64,000 nt of DNA from Alphaproteobacteria bacterium (GCA_002690045.1 NZDE01000011.1:214582-278581); one strand, 5' to 3'. Positions 44,065-52,540 are shown, numbered from the stretch's first letter. Notes: generated from the sequence alone by a model not told the origin. Translations and numbers: made by a program.

Positions 44065-44364
44065 TTATTCAACGCGACCACCTATTAGCGCTTCACGCTG
44101 CATAGATGCCCCAAATTCATTATAAAATTTAAGCGCAACAACTGTTACAGCCATCACCGTAGAAATACTGTTCCAAAACACAATTGAATATACAGGCGCC
44201 ATTAAACCATAAGCGACCCAAAGCATACCTGCCAAAACGCCCATTAAATATTTACTATATGATAAAGCTGCCGTTTCTTTTGTTTTAAGAATTTTTATAA
44301 TTTGCGGGAGACAGCCGCCCACCCCTAATGTTGATGCTAAAAATGCGATAATTTCTAATTCCAT
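44065..44364 (-). CDS. SemiSWEET/PQ-loop sugar transporter-like protein
   Basis: The 99-residue protein is a single triple-helix bundle of the SemiSWEET type. It has three hydrophobic segments (near 3-22, 38-57 and 62-83), the PQ motif at Pro20-Gln21 in GCLPQIIKILKTKE, and a conserved GMLWVAYGL segment. Family members act as dimers for facilitated sugar transport; the true substrate is unknown. GGTGGAGTGAAG precedes the ATG. It is encoded between pgeF and the 59-residue gene. Confidence 0.85.
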   Translation of the reverse strand: MELEIIAFLASTLGVGGCLPQIIKILKTKETAALSYSKYLMGVLAGMLWVAYGLMAPVYSIVFWNSISTVMAVTVVALKFYNEFGASMQREALIGGRVE

Positions 44365-44416
44365 GTAACTTCACTCCACCTTTTATAGATGCAAGCATAA
44401 ATTACGCGGGTTAATA

Positions 44417-45211
44417 TTATCTTATCATGATAACACTTGCTTGGCGGCCATAATCATTTAAGCCTTCATGGGTAGCGCGGCGGTAGGAGAAGAAGTCTTC
44501 GGCGCGGGCATAAGTATCTAAGCCAGTATCGAAAACCTGCCGCACACCCGCTTTTGCAAGGCGCGCCATAACATAGGCCGGCAAATCAAATAACAATTTA
44601 TCATCATGCTGACCTTCGCTGAAGAGCCGCTCTGCGGCTTCATCCTGTTCTAAAAAAGGCGTAGCGAAGTCGATACTGACTTCATAGCTTTTCTTTTGAA
44701 TGCATGGGCCAATGCACGCTTGTACGCTCGTCAAATCAGCCTCTAGATGCTGCATCGCTGATAAAGTTGATTCAATATTGCCTTTGAGCGCTCCACCCCA
44801 CCCGGCATGCGCCGCGCCGATTACAGGGGCGCCATTTTGTTTGCGCGCAGAAAATAATACAGGCACACAATCCGCTGTCATCACGGCAATCGGCATGTTT
44901 GGTTTATCTGTAACGAGGGCATCGGCATCTGGCGCTTCATCGGCGCTATCATATTCATCACTAACGACCAAACAATCACGCCCATGCACTTGCTTCACCG
45001 TATATATATCCATTAAATCGCGCTGCATTTGTGACGCTATACGGCGGCGATTTTCACGGATATTAGCTTCGGCGTCGCCAGATTGAAAACTAACATTGAG
45101 CGTATTGTATGGCTGAGGGCTACCCCCGCCATTCTTACCGAAAAAGCCATAGGTGAATGCACCATCATCCGCTTTAAATTGCGGATACTCTATTTTCGCT
45201 AAAGTGTTCAT
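44417..45211 (-). CDS. pgeF: Peptidoglycan editing factor PgeF (DUF152/laccase-domain)
   Basis: The 264-residue protein has the DUF152 signature motifs: VKQVHGRDCLVV near 63-74, ADALVTDKPNMPIAVMTADCVPVLF near 92-116 and IGAAHAGWGGALKGN near 133-147, then SIGPCIxxxxYEV (here ACIGPCIQKKSYEV). These His and Cys residues bind zinc in the family, whose members act on purine nucleosides or on amino-sugar errors in cell wall precursors. It overlaps midA by four bases (ATGA) in the lgt-midA-pgeF operon. Confidence 0.93.
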   Translation of the reverse strand: MNTLAKIEYPQFKADDGAFTYGFFGKNGGGSPQPYNTLNVSFQSGDAEANIRENRRRIASQMQRDLMDIYTVKQVHGRDCLVVSDEYDSADEAPDADALVTDKPNMPIAVMTADCVPVLFSARKQNGAPVIGAAHAGWGGALKGNIESTLSAMQHLEADLTSVQACIGPCIQKKSYEVSIDFATPFLEQDEAAERLFSEGQHDDKLLFDLPAYVMARLAKAGVRQVFDTGLDTYARAEDFFSYRRATHEGLNDYGRQASVIMIR

Positions 45212-46299
45212 AGGATTGGCACGCCTTTATCGTTATAAGTGAATGCAACAACTTTAAATAAATCACCCATTTGGTCAGCGTCTGTCAAACGCTTATAGGC
45301 ATTATAAATATCCTCGGCTTTATCACCTGCATTTTGGACAAGGTTCTGCGCGCGGTGACCAATGCCAATATGATGCAAAAAATCCCCCTGCGTCATTGTT
45401 CCAAAACCCGCGGCGCCCGCCGCTTCTGCGACCTGTTTGGTGCGGAAGAAATCTACATGTGATGTTAAATCCGCATGGCCAGATTTTTTCAAAGCCTCGA
45501 CAAAGCCATGGTCGCGCATGGCCTGAAACGTATCGCCCTTTGCATTTGGCACATCATGTCCATAATCAATAAATAATGCCGCCCCATTATTCTTTTTGAT
45601 GACTGCACAGACATCACGTATATAAGCATCACGCTCTGGCGAAATTTCAACTAAGTCATTTAACGCGGGCGTGTCCGTGCGCTCTTCTATTAAGACCTTA
45701 AGCAGCGGTGATACGGGTATTAAACCATATTGCAACTGGCCATCATCACTTAAACCGACCGCACGTTCCATCCAGCCTTTTTCCGTGAATGTACATTGAT
45801 GAATAGGGAGCGCATCTAAAAATTCATTGCCAATAACAACGCTCATAGCGTCATCTGCGGCAAATTCATTTAAGTGTTCCGCCCATGTTACATCACCTGA
45901 AAAGCCTGATGCGTTAATGGCATCACGCTGCTTATCCCTTAAGGTCGGGCTTTTTTCTACGAAGGTGATTGTTAACGCCTGATGCAGCCCTGCAACGTTG
46001 CGCGTACCGCGCAGTAAATCCGCCATTAACGTGCCGCGGCCTGGGCCAAGCTCAATAAGGTTTAAACGCTTAGGTGATCCGCAATTCTGCCAATAAAGGG
46101 CGAGCCACAAGCCAATCATTTCCCCGAACATTTGTGAGACTTCTGGCGCGGTGACAAAATCCCCCGCCCCGCCGAACGGGTCGCGCGTCACATAATAACC
46201 GTATTGCGGATGCGTTAAACAAAGCTCCATATAACGGGCTAAGTCCATTGGCCCATCATGGCGTATCATGTTTTTAATGATGTCCGTTAATTCACTCAC
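45208..46299 (-). CDS. SAM-dependent methyltransferase, MidA/NDUFAF7 family
   Basis: The GTG at 46299 (GTGA overlapping the lgt stop) is the likely start, giving about 363 residues beginning MSELTDIIKNMIRHDGPMDLARYM. An earlier TTG is in frame but less likely. The family motifs are GGAGDFVTAPEVSQMFGEMIGLW near 43-65 and LIELGPGRGTLMADLLR near 78-94 (SAM loop), with VIGNEFLDALPIHQ near 156-169. Mitochondrial relatives methylate an arginine of a complex I subunit. It lies between lgt and pgeF in a translationally coupled operon. Confidence 0.88.
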   Translation of the reverse strand: MSELTDIIKNMIRHDGPMDLARYMELCLTHPQYGYYVTRDPFGGAGDFVTAPEVSQMFGEMIGLWLALYWQNCGSPKRLNLIELGPGRGTLMADLLRGTRNVAGLHQALTITFVEKSPTLRDKQRDAINASGFSGDVTWAEHLNEFAADDAMSVVIGNEFLDALPIHQCTFTEKGWMERAVGLSDDGQLQYGLIPVSPLLKVLIEERTDTPALNDLVEISPERDAYIRDVCAVIKKNNGAALFIDYGHDVPNAKGDTFQAMRDHGFVEALKKSGHADLTSHVDFFRTKQVAEAAGAAGFGTMTQGDFLHHIGIGHRAQNLVQNAGDKAEDIYNAYKRLTDADQMGDLFKVVAFTYNDKGVPIL

Positions 46300-47090
46300 G
46301 CGCGCGCCTTGCAAAATATTGCTAAAACTATCGCCGCCGCAACCATAGACGCGCTAAGGATCTGCCCCATAGAGAGAATATCCCAATAAAGGCCAAGCTG
46401 TGCATCTGGTTGGCGTACATATTCAACAAGGAAGCGGAAAATGCCATACCCCGCAAGAAACGCCGCAGCCAAAAGCCCCGGTATTTTTTGGACAGTTTTA
46501 AGACGTGCAAGCATGAATAATATAGCGAATAGCACCAAGCCTTCTAAGCCAGCCTCATAAAGCTGCGATGGGTGGCGTGGCTGATTGTCAACGAAGCCAA
46601 AGATCATGCCCCAATCCGCCCCCGTAGGGCGGCCATATAATTCGCCATTAATAAAGTTTGCCATGCGGCCAAAAAACAAGCCTATCGGCGCCGCGCAAGC
46701 AACAAAATCCGCAAGGCGTAGAACTGATAATTTTTTAAGCTTAGCGAATATCAGCATCGCCGCGCTCATCCCAAGCAAACCGCCATGGAAGGACATGCCC
46801 CCCTGCCAAATCTGCAAGGCCTGCATTGGGTTATCCGCATAATATGGTAGATTATAAAACAGCACATAACCAACGCGCCCACCAAGGACAACGCCAACCA
46901 CTGCCCAGACAAGAAAATCATCAATAACGTCTTTGGTAAAAACCGCGCTGACATGCCAGTGTTTGGACAAATAAACAATATATTGCCACCCCAATATAAA
47001 CCCTGTCAGATACGCCAAAGCGTACCAACGTACATCTAGGCCAAATACCGAAAAGGCGACCGGATCAATATCAGGAAAATTTATAATCAT
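46296..47090 (-). CDS. lgt: Prolipoprotein diacylglyceryl transferase
   Basis: Lgt attaches diacylglycerol to lipobox cysteines, such as that of the 17 kDa-like lipoprotein here. The 264-residue protein has about seven membrane segments, the GGRVGYVLFYN region near 74-84, QGGMSFHGGLLG near 95-106, and the signature GRMANFINGELYGRPT near 139-154 including the catalytic region. The length is typical. It begins four bases after hldD and overlaps midA by four bases. Confidence 0.95.
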   Translation of the reverse strand: MIINFPDIDPVAFSVFGLDVRWYALAYLTGFILGWQYIVYLSKHWHVSAVFTKDVIDDFLVWAVVGVVLGGRVGYVLFYNLPYYADNPMQALQIWQGGMSFHGGLLGMSAAMLIFAKLKKLSVLRLADFVACAAPIGLFFGRMANFINGELYGRPTGADWGMIFGFVDNQPRHPSQLYEAGLEGLVLFAILFMLARLKTVQKIPGLLAAAFLAGYGIFRFLVEYVRQPDAQLGLYWDILSMGQILSASMVAAAIVLAIFCKARA

Positions 47091-47093
47091 GGT

Positions 47094-48095
47094 TTATTCG
47101 TACTGATCTTTCGATGACAGATAGTTTTGCACGTAATCACGTATACCGTCTTCAAGCTCTGTAAATGGCTGATCATAGCCAACAGCGCGTAGTTTCGTCA
47201 TATCCGCTTCTGTGAAATATTGATATTTGCCTTTTAACTGCTGTGGCATATCAATATAGTTGATTTTCTCTGGCTTGTTCGCTGCTTTGAAAACACTTAC
47301 AGCCAAGTCTTTGAAGCTACGCGCTTTGCCTGTACCAACGTTGAATATGCCGTTTACATCTTTGTGGTCATACATCCAGAGCATCACATTGACACAGTCT
47401 TTCACGTAGACAAAGTCACGCAGCTGACCGCCATCACCATATTCAGGATGATCTGATTTAAACAATTTCGCCGCTGCGCCCGCCATAACTGGTTCAAACA
47501 ATTTACACACGACAGACATTTGATCGCCTTTGTGGTATTCATTCGGGCCATATACGTTGAAGAACTTTAGGCCGACCCACTGCGGCGGCATTGGTTCATC
47601 AACCACGTTTTCTTTATCGTATACAAGGCGGGATACACGGCGGTCGAATACGTGCTTTGACCAACCGTATGGGTTTAATGGACGAAGCGCTTCCAAGCTT
47701 TCTGGGCGTTCGTCATCCTTGAACCCAAGTTCTCCATCGCCATAAGTTGCAGCAGACGACGCATAAATGAAACGTACATTGTTTTTACCACACCACTTCC
47801 ACAAATTACGTGGCAAAGTGAAGTTGGTTTCAATGATTAAGTCCGCGTCTTTTTCCGTTGTCGAAGAAATCGCCCCCATATGGAAGATGGCTTCAACTTC
47901 GCCCTTATGCTGCTCCAGATATTCAAACAGGTTCTCTGGCTTAACAACATCACGTAGCGCGCGTTTTGATAAGTTCTTCCATTTGTCATCAGACCCCAGC
48001 CAATCGCAAACGACAATGTCGCCCACGCCCTTACGCTCTAATGCCGCGACTAAAACTGACCCAATAAAACCTGCACCGCCGGTGACAATAATCAT
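47094..48095 (-). CDS. hldD: ADP-L-glycero-D-manno-heptose-6-epimerase
   Basis: HldD makes ADP-L-glycero-D-manno-heptose for the lipopolysaccharide inner core. From the ATG at 48095 (AAGGAGAG upstream) the protein has 333 residues: MIIVTGGAGFIGS (Rossmann GGxGxxG), then IFHMGAISST near 75-84, YASSAATYG near 112-120, and NPYGWSKHVFD near 140-150 with the YxxxK pair, plus GQLRDFVYVKD near 217. It implies an LPS-bearing outer membrane. It starts the hldD-lgt-midA-pgeF run. A reading frame extends upstream without a ribosome site. Confidence 0.93.
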   Translation of the reverse strand: MIIVTGGAGFIGSVLVAALERKGVGDIVVCDWLGSDDKWKNLSKRALRDVVKPENLFEYLEQHKGEVEAIFHMGAISSTTEKDADLIIETNFTLPRNLWKWCGKNNVRFIYASSAATYGDGELGFKDDERPESLEALRPLNPYGWSKHVFDRRVSRLVYDKENVVDEPMPPQWVGLKFFNVYGPNEYHKGDQMSVVCKLFEPVMAGAAAKLFKSDHPEYGDGGQLRDFVYVKDCVNVMLWMYDHKDVNGIFNVGTGKARSFKDLAVSVFKAANKPEKINYIDMPQQLKGKYQYFTEADMTKLRAVGYDQPFTELEDGIRDYVQNYLSSKDQYE

Positions 48096-48183
48096 TTGAA
48101 GACTCTCCTTGTTGAGATCAAAACTAAAATTCTGCCTGTAGTATAACCAAGATCGCCGCTTAATTGCTGCATGAAATACGCAG

Positions 48184-48287
48184 TTATGCACAGCGTATAA
48201 CGGAGTCCAAAAATATATCTACACTATCCACAGATTTAATTTGCGGACTCCGCTTGCAAAGACTCGGCTTTCGATGGTAGGAGTCCA
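48184..48287. promoter_or_regulatory. GANTC cluster with DnaA-box-like sites, hldD-ubiK spacer
   Basis: Four GANTC sites lie within 83 bases (48203, 48246, 48261, 48281) and a fifth near 48101. Near them are TTATGCACA (48184-48192) and CTATCCACA (48224-48232), each one base off the DnaA-box consensus. An 8-bp inverted repeat CGGAGTCC/GGACTCCG (48201-48208 and 48245-48252) overlaps two GANTC sites. GANTC is the CcrM target in alphaproteobacteria. Confidence 0.5.
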
Positions 48288-48307
48288 TCATTCAATAAAA
48301 AAGACGG

Positions 48308-48577
48308 ATGAGTACGAATATGCTGAACACAGATTCTAAGTTTCTGGATGGTGTTGCAAAGGCCGCAGGAAGCGCCGCCGGCATTGCCAACAGCCTACGC
48401 CAGCAAATCCAAGACGACCTACGTGGATGGCTTGAAGAACGCCTAAAACGTATGGATCTTGTCCGCCGTGATGAATTTGACCGTGTTGAAGCCATGTTGG
48501 TGAAAGCCCGTCAAGAACAAGACGAAATGCTCAAACGCATTGAAGCCTTAGAAAAAGGCAAAAAAGTTAAGAAATAA
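48308..48577 (+). CDS. ubiK: Ubiquinone biosynthesis accessory factor UbiK (BMFP family)
   Basis: The 89-residue protein is helical: a Gly/Ala-rich N-terminal helix (GVAKAAGSAAGIANSLRQQI near 15-34), a short linker, and a C-terminal coiled coil with LVRRDEFDRVEAMLVKAR and ending KKVKK. This is the membrane fusogenic BMFP (DUF526) pattern of UbiK, which supports ubiquinone synthesis. It is short and easily confused with phasin-like helices, but the RRDEFD motif is diagnostic. It lies just after the GANTC-rich spacer and may be cotranscribed with the YbjN gene. Confidence 0.85.
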   Translation: MSTNMLNTDSKFLDGVAKAAGSAAGIANSLRQQIQDDLRGWLEERLKRMDLVRRDEFDRVEAMLVKARQEQDEMLKRIEALEKGKKVKK

Positions 48578-48602
48578 CATTCAAAAGAGTAAAGAGTACA
48601 AG

Positions 48603-49112
48603 ATGCACATTTTAGATGACGCCCAAAACCCAATTAACACAGTTGAAGAAATTCTTGCTGCACAAGGCTGGGATTTTGAACGTGTAAGTGACGACGAAGT
48701 CTTATTACAAATTTCCGGTGAGCATGGCAATTACGATATGCAGTTCACATGGCAGGAATCCGTTAGCGCCTTGCAAGTTTCTATCAAAATGGATATTGAA
48801 TATAGCAAATATCAATATAGCGATGCGGCGTCAGTCATTGGTGCGATTAACAGTAAAATGTGGCTTGGTCACTTTGAATTGTCACAAGACCAACTTTGTC
48901 CAACATTCCGCTATGCCTGCTTCATGCGCGGCATGACCAGTTTTAACGGCGCGGATTATTTGGCTGACCTGATGGAAGTTGCCCTTGTTTCATGCGAAAA
49001 ACATTACGCGCAGCTATATGCCGTTTTGCAAAAAGAAGACGAAGATGCCCGCCATATTTTCGGCGAAGAGAATTACAATCTGGCCTATCTTGCAACGGCA
49101 GGTAACGCCTAA
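48603..49112 (+). CDS. YbjN-domain protein
   Basis: The 169-residue protein looks like a YbjN (bacterial sensory transduction regulator) domain: a helix start with VEEILAAQGWDFERV near 14-28, repeated beta strands (EVLLQISGEHGNYDM, FTWQESVSALQVSIKMD near 48-64) and WLGHFELSQDQLCPTFRYACFMRG near 91-114. These chaperone-like domains are widespread; the role is unclear. It sits between ubiK and proC on the same strand with short gaps, so a three-gene unit is likely. Confidence 0.75.
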   Translation: MHILDDAQNPINTVEEILAAQGWDFERVSDDEVLLQISGEHGNYDMQFTWQESVSALQVSIKMDIEYSKYQYSDAASVIGAINSKMWLGHFELSQDQLCPTFRYACFMRGMTSFNGADYLADLMEVALVSCEKHYAQLYAVLQKEDEDARHIFGEENYNLAYLATAGNA

Positions 49113-49127
49113 TCATCAAAGAGCAAT

Positions 49128-49982
49128 ATGAACAATAAACCCACAGCCGCAACATCAGATAAACTCAACATTACGCTGATTGGCTGTGGAAATATGGGCG
49201 GTGCGATGCTGCGTGGCTGGCTCAAAGCTGGCATTATCAACAAAGCATATATTTACACGCGCAGCGGCATTGCTGAAGACTTACAGCATAATGCCTATAT
49301 CGAAAATTTTACCGACACAGCTACACTACAACAAAATCTAGGCGCAAGTGATTTGCTGACCCTTGCTGTCAAACCGCAAGGCATGGCCGCCCTGATGGAT
49401 GAGATTGGCACGACCATCCCTAAAACCCTACCGGTTATGAGTGTGGCTGCAGGCTTATCACAAAACTTCTTTTCTAAATATATCGGGATGGATCATCCCT
49501 TCATCCGCGTTATGCCGAACACGCCATCCGCGATTGGCCGTGGGATGAGTGGCGCTTATGCAAGCCCATCCGTACATCCAACAAGTAAGGCGGCCGTCAA
49601 TGCGCTGCTTTCCGCAATAGGCCATTATATTTGGGTTGAGGATGAGGCGCAGATAGATGCCGTCACCGCCGTGTCTGGCAGTGGCCCTGCGTATATCTTC
49701 CATTTTATCGAAGCCTTAACCGCTGCGGCCAAGTCCATTGGCTTTGATGATACAAGCGCAACCGCCCTTGCCCGCCAAACGGTGATTGGCGCCGCCGCCC
49801 TTGCCAATGCGCAGCCCGATATTGACGCCGCGACCTTACGCAAAAACGTAACAAGCCCCGGTGGCACAACCGAGGCTGGTTTAAAAGTTTTAATGGAACA
49901 TGATCCTGTAAATTTAGAAGAACTTCTTACCGAAACAGTCAAAGCCGCAGAACAACGTGGAAAAGAGCTTGGCAAAGCTTAA
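49128..49982 (+). CDS. proC: Pyrroline-5-carboxylate reductase
   Basis: ProC makes proline from pyrroline-5-carboxylate with NAD(P)H. The 284-residue protein has the Rossmann start LIGCGNMGGAMLRGW near 18-32, LAVKPQ near 82-87, IRVMPNTPSAIGRGM near 125-139, and the signature ALANAQPDIDAATLRKNVTSPGGTTEAGL near 224-252. The length is typical. It is third in ubiK-YbjN-proC. No anomalies are seen. Confidence 0.96.
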   Translation: MNNKPTAATSDKLNITLIGCGNMGGAMLRGWLKAGIINKAYIYTRSGIAEDLQHNAYIENFTDTATLQQNLGASDLLTLAVKPQGMAALMDEIGTTIPKTLPVMSVAAGLSQNFFSKYIGMDHPFIRVMPNTPSAIGRGMSGAYASPSVHPTSKAAVNALLSAIGHYIWVEDEAQIDAVTAVSGSGPAYIFHFIEALTAAAKSIGFDDTSATALARQTVIGAAALANAQPDIDAATLRKNVTSPGGTTEAGLKVLMEHDPVNLEELLTETVKAAEQRGKELGKA

Positions 49983-49998
49983 CGCTTAACATCGCTTT

Positions 49999-50349
49999 TT
50001 ACATCTTATCAAAATCTGGACCGTTAGGCTTTTTAGGCTGACTTAAGTTCTTTTTATGCTCATCGCTCGCAACAGACAGAATTGCAGCAGGGACAGCAAT
50101 CGGAGAAACGATAGCCGTTACTGTCAAACTAACTGGCATTGCAAAAAACGCACAAGCTTTTCCTAACTTCCCGCCTGAAAAGTGTTCAGACATCTCGCTA
50201 TCCTGGAATGTCATGGTCTTCTTGACTTCTTCTGCTAACCCATTAGTAAATTCACCATCCTGCACTGCCCCCTTAAGCCTTTTCGCAACGTCAAAAGCGC
50301 ATTTTAAATAGCTGTTACCATCAGCATCTTTTTTAAAACAATGTTTCAT
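49999..50349 (-). CDS. Orphan small membrane protein, tandem pair member
   Basis: Not recognised. The 116-residue protein starts MKHCFKKDADGNSYLKCAF, has a single hydrophobic stretch near 66-96 (ACAFFAMPVSLTVTAIVSPI and beyond), and ends KKPNGPDFDKM. The gene 14 bases upstream encodes a protein with the same opening pattern (F/C-KKDxxGxxxL), a hydrophobic segment in the same place and an ending of KYDQM. The two are therefore tandem paralogues. It is convergent with proC. Confidence 0.7.
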   Translation of the reverse strand: MKHCFKKDADGNSYLKCAFDVAKRLKGAVQDGEFTNGLAEEVKKTMTFQDSEMSEHFSGGKLGKACAFFAMPVSLTVTAIVSPIAVPAAILSVASDEHKKNLSQPKKPNGPDFDKM

Positions 50350-50363
50350 TATCCCTGTCCTCT

Positions 50364-50693
50364 TTACATTTGATCGTATTTGTTCTGCGGTGGTTTTTGT
50401 TCTTCGGCGTGCCTGTGTTTATCAATACCTTCGCACGTCCCTACCGTTGGTATTACAATCGGTGCTACAGCCGTCGCAGCAGGCAATATCAATGGCGCGA
50501 GCATCAAACCTAGAATACGATGCCCACGTTTTGCGCCATTAAGCCCACAAAAATCGCTCTCGCGCCCTTTGGCTAAATCAACAAATTCATCACCAAAACA
50601 CTCTTTGTATATCCCCGCCATATTTACTGTTTCAGAAAATGTGCGTGACAAACAGTTTCTGCCCTCTTTATCTTTTTTGAATAGTCCTGCCAT
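50364..50693 (-). CDS. Orphan small membrane protein, tandem pair member
   Basis: Not recognised. The 109-residue protein starts MAGLFKKDKEGRNCLSRTFS, has a hydrophobic stretch near 60-86 (ILGLMLAPLILPAATAVAPI and beyond) and a tail rich in Gln, Lys and Pro ending NKYDQM. It resembles the gene downstream along the start and the membrane segment. Its promoter region has TTGACA and TAAAAC on the minus strand, 17 bases apart. AAAGGGAG lies before the ATG. Confidence 0.7.
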   Translation of the reverse strand: MAGLFKKDKEGRNCLSRTFSETVNMAGIYKECFGDEFVDLAKGRESDFCGLNGAKRGHRILGLMLAPLILPAATAVAPIVIPTVGTCEGIDKHRHAEEQKPPQNKYDQM

Positions 50694-50727
50694 CTGGGTG
50701 CTCCCTTTTGTCCCTTATACATAATGC

Positions 50728-50756
50728 GTTTTACACAGCCGCTCCTATTATGTCAA
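50728..50756 (-). promoter_or_regulatory. Sigma70-like promoter for the tandem pair
   Basis: On the minus strand TTGACA (50751-50756) and TAAAAC (50728-50733) are 17 bases apart. Confidence 0.45.
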
Positions 50757-50775
50757 GAGGGTGGTCAATTTTAGA

Positions 50776-50815
50776 TTGACTCTCGCGGTTGAGAATGATT
50801 ATTATTCATATCATT
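50776..50815 (+). promoter_or_regulatory. Promoter overlapped by a Fur-box-like site
   Basis: TTGACT (50776-50781) and TATTAT (50800-50805) are 18 bases apart. The 19-base sequence GAGAATGATTATTATTCAT (50791-50809), about two-thirds matching the Fur consensus, covers the spacer end and the -10 region. This is the layout of an iron-repressed promoter for the Cys-rich gene at 50851. Confidence 0.55.
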
Positions 50816-50850
50816 ATAAAAAATAAAAGATTATCTAAACAGGGGACGTT

Positions 50851-51237
50851 ATGCCATTTGATTGCAATTGCCACGGTATTAATTTTCAAAAAGAATTCGC
50901 AGATGCGGCGCAGACAAAATTGCGCGTTGAAGATGCGTTGGATAAAACGTTTTCAGACATTGGGCAGAGCGTCCCTGAAGATAAAACAGCGCTACGTGAA
51001 GCATTATTGGCCGATGGCGGTGCATTATACGAAGTCTTTTATGAACATCTGCTTGATTGCAAACCAGGCTGTATGCGCGCATGCACAAACACATTAATGT
51101 ATATCTTATCCCATGCAGACACAGATATAGACGACAGTCAATTTACAGAGCTACGCAGCACAAAAATTCCTGATGACGTTGAAAACGCCGCAACTGAACG
51201 CCGTGAAATCGCGCGGCAGCGCCGACAAACCCCTTAA
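50851..51237 (+). CDS. Small Cys-rich protein with Bfd-like motifs
   Basis: The 128-residue protein opens MPFDCNCHGI, like the C-x-C-x-G-I start of bacterioferritin-associated ferredoxin (Bfd), and has CKPGCMRAC near 70-78, close to the QCGKC pattern. Cysteines are at 5, 7, 70, 74 and 78. Bfd has four cysteines for one [2Fe-2S]; here the spacing is longer (C-x3-C instead of C-x2-C), so it may be a relative or only look-alike. A Fur-like site upstream fits iron regulation. AGGGGACG precedes the ATG. It is convergent with the propeller gene. Confidence 0.6.
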   Translation: MPFDCNCHGINFQKEFADAAQTKLRVEDALDKTFSDIGQSVPEDKTALREALLADGGALYEVFYEHLLDCKPGCMRACTNTLMYILSHADTDIDDSQFTELRSTKIPDDVENAATERREIARQRRQTP

Positions 51238-51239
51238 CA

Positions 51240-52421
51240 TTATCGACTAAGGGCACCAGCGGCCAATGGCTTGAAACGCGCCACGTAATATGGTGGTTTG
51301 CCTTCTTCTTTACCGCCATTCAATAATGGTGATTTATGTAGCTGATTGATTGTTACATAAAGGTAACCATCCGCGCCAAAAGAAAAACCATCCACCCATT
51401 GCAGACGATCATCCTGCAAATAAATGCTGTAATTACCATCCTTATCCATGACGCCAACCGCGTTATGTTCAAGATCACCCATATAGATATTTCCTGCCGC
51501 ATCAATGGTCATACCATCACTTGCAGGTTTTTCACCTACAGGGACAAGCTTTTCAGCAAGCTGCTCATCACTCATTTCTTCGTCCAATAAGTGATAGGTA
51601 CGGATTTTATAGACCATGCCTTCCCCCATTGGCGCTAAGTAAAACCAGCTGCGCAACGGTAGCAATGTAATGGGATTTAACCCTGCGTGAATTGGCTTGC
51701 CATCTTCTAACGTCAATTCTTTGCCATCGACTTTAACGGGCGTTTCAGTTGGCATAAAGGCTGGGTGAGAATCTAACAAACGGCGTGTATACCCTGTTAA
51801 CTGCCCCATAGTCAAAATTGCCGGGCGCGCCGGCTTAGACAAATCCGCCTGCCCCATATCCGCGACATAGAAGTAACGCTTTGTCCAATCCACGCTTATA
51901 TCTTGGAAAAAACTTTGCGGCGTTGTCACATGGTTCGGGATGTAATACGTATCCGCCAATATTTCATTCTTCATATCCCATGACAAAATTTTGGCTTGAT
52001 GTTCAGGGCTGCCGACATCAAGAACAAACATTTCATCTTCAAATGTAACGGATATACCAATCGCGCCATTCATGCCCTTACCCTGCTTGTCTGGCTTCGT
52101 TGACCAGTCTTCATTTGGGTAAGGAATTGTTGTTCCATCACGTAGTAATTCAACGATGGCATATTTGTAATTATCAACGGGATGCGTCGTAAGAAAAATA
52201 CGGTTATCTTGCGAAATAGCAATATTTGCTGGGCGGAATGGTAATTCCGCGACAATTTCCAACTCTGGCGGTTCAGTATTATTATAGGTGTATTTCTGCT
52301 CCATCAGCGATTCATCGTTCTGCTGAATCATTTGATCCATAGAAATATCCTGCTGCGCGGAGGCTGCCGGCACATAGAACAAAAGCGCGAATAACGTCAA
52401 TAAAGTTGATATATATTTCAT
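51240..52421 (-). CDS. Secreted MRJP/yellow-like beta-propeller protein
   Basis: The 393-residue protein has a signal peptide (hydrophobic 5-17, cleavage after ASA) and a repeat-rich mature domain that reads like the major royal jelly protein/yellow family: RPANIAISQDNRIFLTTHP near 63-81, DISVDWTKRYFYVADMG near 175-191, SDGMTIDAAGNIYMGDLEHN near 301-320 and VDGFSFGADGYLYVTINQLH near 343-362. It is likely a periplasmic six-bladed propeller that binds small ligands. The function is unknown in bacteria. It is transcribed alone. Confidence 0.85.
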   Translation of the reverse strand: MKYISTLLTLFALLFYVPAASAQQDISMDQMIQQNDESLMEQKYTYNNTEPPELEIVAELPFRPANIAISQDNRIFLTTHPVDNYKYAIVELLRDGTTIPYPNEDWSTKPDKQGKGMNGAIGISVTFEDEMFVLDVGSPEHQAKILSWDMKNEILADTYYIPNHVTTPQSFFQDISVDWTKRYFYVADMGQADLSKPARPAILTMGQLTGYTRRLLDSHPAFMPTETPVKVDGKELTLEDGKPIHAGLNPITLLPLRSWFYLAPMGEGMVYKIRTYHLLDEEMSDEQLAEKLVPVGEKPASDGMTIDAAGNIYMGDLEHNAVGVMDKDGNYSIYLQDDRLQWVDGFSFGADGYLYVTINQLHKSPLLNGGKEEGKPPYYVARFKPLAAGALSR

Positions 52422-52540
52422 TAAAATCCCCTATGCACATTTTTAACTGCATATAAAAAGCTATGTTGCTTGCATGTTAAGGCAAGCTGTGGCACGAATA
52501 AAGCTTATTATTGACGCATAACAATTAACTTGGGAATACA

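Noticed and set aside
48096-48307. The chromosomal replication origin
   Set aside because: Only two imperfect DnaA boxes, a short spacer, and none of the usual origin neighbours (dnaA, hemE, parA/B) nearby; I kept it only as a regulatory finding.
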